Shown: one piece after another, positions 61,314 through 64,000 of the stretch
Position numbering within the stretch: position 1 is the first letter of the stretch
Layout of the letters: the number at the start of each line of letters is the position of its first letter
Assembly (NCBI RefSeq): GCF_001514125.1
Contig: NZ_KQ948549.1
Span: 443,081 to 507,080 of the forward strand
Length of the DNA stretch: 64,000 bases
Source of the DNA: Streptomyces longwoodensis
GTDB taxonomy: Bacteria > Actinomycetota > Actinomycetes > Streptomycetales > Streptomycetaceae
Direction of reading: 5' to 3'
Notes under the pieces: generated by a model
What the model was told of the DNA's origin: nothing
The model's database searches: none
The model's input: only the letters and a program-made list of their open reading frames with translations
Position numbers and translations under genes: made by a program

Positions 61314-62384
61314 ATGACCGCGCCCCGCGTCGACACCGACACCCTCCGCCGGCTCCCCAAGGCCGTCCTGCACGACCACCTCGACGGCGGCCTGCGCCCC
61401 GCCACGGTCGTCGAGCTGGCCGCCGAGGCCGGGCACACCCTGCCCACCACCGACCCCGACGAGCTGGCCGCCTGGTACGTCGAGGCCGCCACCTCCGGCG
61501 ACCTGGTCCGCTACATCGCCACCTTCGAGCACACCCTCGCCGTGATGCAGACCCGCGAAGGCCTGCTGCGCACCGCCGAGGAGTACGTCCTCGACCTGGC
61601 CGCCGACGGCGTCGTCTACGGCGAGGTCCGCTACGCCCCCGAGCTGATGCTGAACGGCGGCCTGACCCTCGGCGAGGTCGTCGAGACCGTCCAGGAGGGC
61701 CTCGCGGCGGGCATGGCCAAGGCGGCCGCCGCCGGCACGCCCGTCCGGGTCGGCACCCTGCTGTGCGGCATGCGGATGTTCGACCGGGTCCGGGAGGCCG
61801 CCGACCTGGCCGTCGCCTTCCGCGACGCGGGTGTCGTCGGCTTCGACATCGCGGGCGCCGAGGACGGCTTCCCGCCCGCCGACCACCTCGCGGCGTTCGA
61901 GCACCTGCGCCGCGAGAGCGTGCCCTTCACCATCCACGCCGGCGAGGCGCACGGCCTGCCCAGCATCCACCAGGCGATCCAGGTGTGCGGAGCCCAGCGC
62001 ATCGGCCACGGCGTGCGCCTGACCGAGGACATCGTGGACGGCAAGCTCGGCCGCCTGGCCGGCTGGGTCCGCGACCGCCGGATCGCGCTGGAGATGTGCC
62101 CGACCTCCAACCTGCAGACCGGTGCGGCCGACTCCATCGCCACCCACCCGATCACCGCGCTGAAGGACCTCGGCTTCCGGGTCACCCTCAACACCGACAA
62201 CCGGCTGGTCTCCGGCACGACGATGACCCGGGAGATGTCCCTGCTGGTCGAGGAGGCCGGCTGGACGGTGGAGGACCTGCGCACGGTCACGGTGAACGCC
62301 GTCAAGAGCGCCTTCCTCCCGTTCGACGAGCGCAGGTCCCTCATCGAGGACGTCGTGCTGCCGGGTTACTCCGCGGCGCTCTGA
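61314..62384 (+). CDS. add: Adenosine deaminase
   Basis: A 356-residue zinc TIM-barrel enzyme converting adenosine to inosine in purine salvage. Zinc and catalytic residues: LHDHLDGGL (HxH, residues 19-27), HAGEAHG (the His and Glu), GHGVRLTED and [10 protein letters not shown], where the Asp is a zinc ligand. [10 protein letters not shown] and [12 protein letters not shown] are also typical. ATG 61314 follows GAGGAACC. It sits behind the VOC gene and its end overlaps the convergent DinB gene by 19 bases, so transcripts of the two are antisense at their 3' ends. Confidence 0.95.
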   Translation: MTAPRVDTDTLRRLPKAVLHDHLDGGLRPATVVELAAEAGHTLPTTDPDELAAWYVEAATSGDLVRYIATFEHTLAVMQTREGLLRTAEEYVLDLAADGVVYGEVRYAPELMLNGGLTLGEVVETVQEGLAAGMAKAAAAGTPVRVGTLLCGMRMFDRVREAADLAVAFRDAGVVGFDIAGAEDGFPPADHLAAFEHLRRESVPFTIHAGEAHGLPSIHQAIQVCGAQRIGHGVRLTEDIVDGKLGRLAGWVRDRRIALEMCPTSNLQTGAADSIATHPITALKDLGFRVTLNTDNRLVSGTTMTREMSLLVEEAGWTVEDLRTVTVNAVKSAFLPFDERRSLIEDVVLPGYSAAL

Positions 62385-62881
62385 AGCAGTCCGCGGACGT
62401 AGGCCGCCTGTCCGACGTGCTGGAGGGCGTCGGACAGGACGCTCACCAGCCGCACCCCGAGGGTGACCGGCGGGTCCCAGCGCCGGTCCACGACCCGGTC
62501 GAGGTCCGCCGCGCCGACCCCGCGCAGCGCCTGGAGCGACTGCGCGTGGACGGCGTCGTGGTAGCCGGTGAGCAGGTCGGCCGAGTCGACCCGCACCTCG
62601 GCGACCCGGTCCGGGCTGTGGCCGTAGCCGATGTCCCGGGGCGGCAGGTCGAGGCCGAACCGCTTCTGCCAGTCCTGGGCCAGCCACACCTGGTCGAGCC
62701 CAAAGGCGTCGGCGAGGTGGTCGTCCTGGACGCGGGTGAGGTGCCAGACCAGCCAGGCGATCGAGTTGGTCTCGGGGGTCGGGCGGGCGTTGAGGTCCTC
62801 GGGGTCGAGGCCGTCGACCGCCGCATGGACTTCTTCCCGGATGCGGCCGTAGCCGTCGATGAGGATGTCCTTCGCATGCAT
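62366..62881 (-). CDS. DinB-like protein (DUF664)
   Basis: A 171-residue DinB/YfiT-like four-helix protein of the DUF664 type, related to mycothiol-dependent enzymes. Fold markers: [20 protein letters not shown] (the metal histidine region), [16 protein letters not shown] and [20 protein letters not shown] with the later His of the zinc site (HVGQ). ATG 62881 ([18 protein letters not shown]) is the start. It overlaps the add 3' end in the opposite orientation. Mycothiol or another thiol transfer is possible in actinomycetes but not proven. Confidence 0.85.
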   Translation of the reverse strand: MHAKDILIDGYGRIREEVHAAVDGLDPEDLNARPTPETNSIAWLVWHLTRVQDDHLADAFGLDQVWLAQDWQKRFGLDLPPRDIGYGHSPDRVAEVRVDSADLLTGYHDAVHAQSLQALRGVGAADLDRVVDRRWDPPVTLGVRLVSVLSDALQHVGQAAYVRGLLQSAAE

Positions 62882-63015
62882 GCGTCCACCATGGCGCAGC
62901 CGTCGCTCCCGCGCCGCCTCTTCCGGACGGACCGGGGGACGGGACGCGGCGCCCGGGGCGCCCCGGCGTCAGGGCGGTAACCGGACACCGGACCCGCGTC
63001 CGGTGCCGACCCCTC

Positions 63016-63090
63016 GGCCCGGCCTCCCAGGCCCGGCCTCCTCCGCCCCGCCTCCCGGTCCGGCCTCCGCGGCCCGGCCTCCTCCGCCCG
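63016..63090. repeat. G+C-rich repeat cluster with a 19-base direct repeat
   Basis: GGCCCGGCCTCCTCCGCCC is present at 63030 and again at 63071, 41 bases apart, with partial copies of CCCGGCCTCC between and to the left. It lies in the gap downstream of the LysR gene. No hairpin of note. Probably replication slippage. Confidence 0.75.
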
Positions 63091-63106
63091 CCCCCCGGGC
63101 CCCGGG

Positions 63107-63988
63107 TCACTCGCCGCCCGTCTCCAGCAGGGTCATCAGGGCTCGGGCCGCCGGGCTGGTGGACCGGTGCGGCGGCAGCAGGGCGACCGTCTCGTAGGCC
63201 GCCTCGGCGGTGCCCTTCAGGGGCAGCGCGGTCAGCGCCTCCCGCTTGTGCCGGAAGTGGCGCGGGACGACGGCGATGCCGAGGTTCTCGTCCACCAGGT
63301 CGAGCAGGCTGTGCACGTCGTTGACCTCCAGGGCGACCGTGCGCCGTACGCCCGTCTCGGCGAACGCCGCGTCGGTCGCGCGGCGCGGCCCGAAGTCCGG
63401 GTGGAAGTCCACGAACACCTCCCCGGCGATGTCCTCCGGGGTGAGCGCCGCCGCCCCCGCCAGGTGGTGCTCGGGGTGGCACAGCACGTACATCGGCTCG
63501 GTCGTCAGCGACGCCGAGCGCAGCTGGTCGGTGTCCGCCTGGGTGCGGTAGGCGAACGCCAGGTCGAGGCGTCCGGCCGCGACTTCCTCGGCGAGCGTCC
63601 CCGAGCCGTACTGCCGCAGCCGGACCTCCACGTCCGGGTGGCGCCGGCGGAACGCCGCCAGCAGGCCCGCCACGTGCACGCCCGCGATGCACTGCTCGGT
63701 GCCGAGCGCGAGCGTCCCGCGCAGCACGCCCTGCACCGCGGCCACCGCTTCGTGCGCCGCGCGCACCTGCGCCAGGATGCGCTCGGCCTCGCCGAGCAGC
63801 GCCCGGCCCGCCTCCGTCAGCGTCACCCGGCGGGTGGTGCGCACGAACAGCGGCGCCCGCAGCTCGCGCTCGAGCGCGCGGATCGACGCCGACAGGCCCG
63901 ACTGGGAGACCATCAGGCGTTCGGCGGCCCGGGTGAAGTGCTGGTCCTCGGCGACCGCGACGAAGTGCTGGAGGTGGCGCAGTTCCAT
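63107..63988 (-). CDS. LysR-family regulator
   Basis: A 293-residue LysR regulator. HTH: MELRHLQHFVAVAEDQHFTR, then AAERLMVSQSGLSASIRALE. The effector domain includes TLALGTEQCIAGVHVAGLLA and VRLRQYGSGTLAEEVAAGRL; the substrate pocket is unlike CysB. The start ATG 63988 is complete, near the right edge; no divergent neighbour is visible in the window, so its target, probably beyond 64000, cannot be named. The C-terminal tail is PPHRSTSPAARALMTLLETG. Confidence 0.9.
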   Translation of the reverse strand: MELRHLQHFVAVAEDQHFTRAAERLMVSQSGLSASIRALERELRAPLFVRTTRRVTLTEAGRALLGEAERILAQVRAAHEAVAAVQGVLRGTLALGTEQCIAGVHVAGLLAAFRRRHPDVEVRLRQYGSGTLAEEVAAGRLDLAFAYRTQADTDQLRSASLTTEPMYVLCHPEHHLAGAAALTPEDIAGEVFVDFHPDFGPRRATDAAFAETGVRRTVALEVNDVHSLLDLVDENLGIAVVPRHFRHKREALTALPLKGTAEAAYETVALLPPHRSTSPAARALMTLLETGGE

Positions 63989-64000
63989 GATTGAGAAGCC

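Overview
The window is high-GC actinobacterial chromosome and almost certainly Streptomyces. It carries a chaplin with a LAxTG sorting signal, an SsgA-like protein, an NsdA-like TPR regulator, DUF397, DUF6479, DUF2795 and DUF3618 proteins, and several SpoIIE-type phosphatases. Third codon positions are nearly all G or C, GTG and TTG starts are common, and several starts look leaderless. I found one in-frame TTA (bldA) codon in the whole window. I saw no tRNA, rRNA, insertion sequence, integrase, attachment site, CRISPR array or origin.

Layout. 1-2060: PTS-type dihydroxyacetone kinase operon dhaK-dhaL-dhaM, with dhaM cut by the left edge. 2120-5375: efflux permease, MarR regulator with two overlapping operator-like repeats, glyoxalase-fold protein and AraC regulator. 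5600-8464: furA-katG peroxide-defence operon ending in a strong hairpin. 8509-17106: central carbon and energy genes (SCO6745-like protein, RpiB-like isomerase, phosphoketolase, phosphoribosyltransferase/hydrolase fusion, PPK2) and a PAS-PAS-SpoIIE-ATPase signalling protein. 17394-28288: frameshifted fructosamine kinase, small Streptomyces proteins, a 12-cysteine four-helix-bundle protein, FAD oxidoreductase, acyl-CoA synthetase, phenylacetate-CoA ligase under a palindromic operator, universal stress protein and a secreted amidase. 28579-45216: development and signalling (bldA-dependent APH-like kinase beside the NsdA-like regulator, two more SpoIIE phosphatases, a STAS protein, SsgA-like protein, chaplin), mixed with an oxidoreductase, a secreted peptidase, a MerR/MFS pair and a solute-binding lipoprotein. 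45346-51580: TetR/quinone-reductase pair, serpin, PfpI-like/LysR pair, SGNH hydrolase. 51695-58304: organosulfur acquisition operon with a short cysteine-containing leader peptide (sfnG, FMN reductase, sfnB, ssuD) opposite a LysR gene. 59141-60731: three overlapping genes including an ECF sigma factor. 60869-63988: glyoxalase-fold protein, adenosine deaminase, DinB protein, LysR.

Working together. The sulfur operon is the clearest pathway: SfnB and SfnG would take dimethylsulfone-type compounds to a sulfonate and SsuD would release sulfite, with reduced FMN supplied by the flavin reductase; the leader peptide and LysR gene are the likely control. The three SpoIIE phosphatases and one STAS antagonist suggest partner switching, but the matching sigma factors and most anti-sigma factors are outside the window. 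Functions are read from protein families and motifs; promoters, operators and terminators are pattern calls made by eye.
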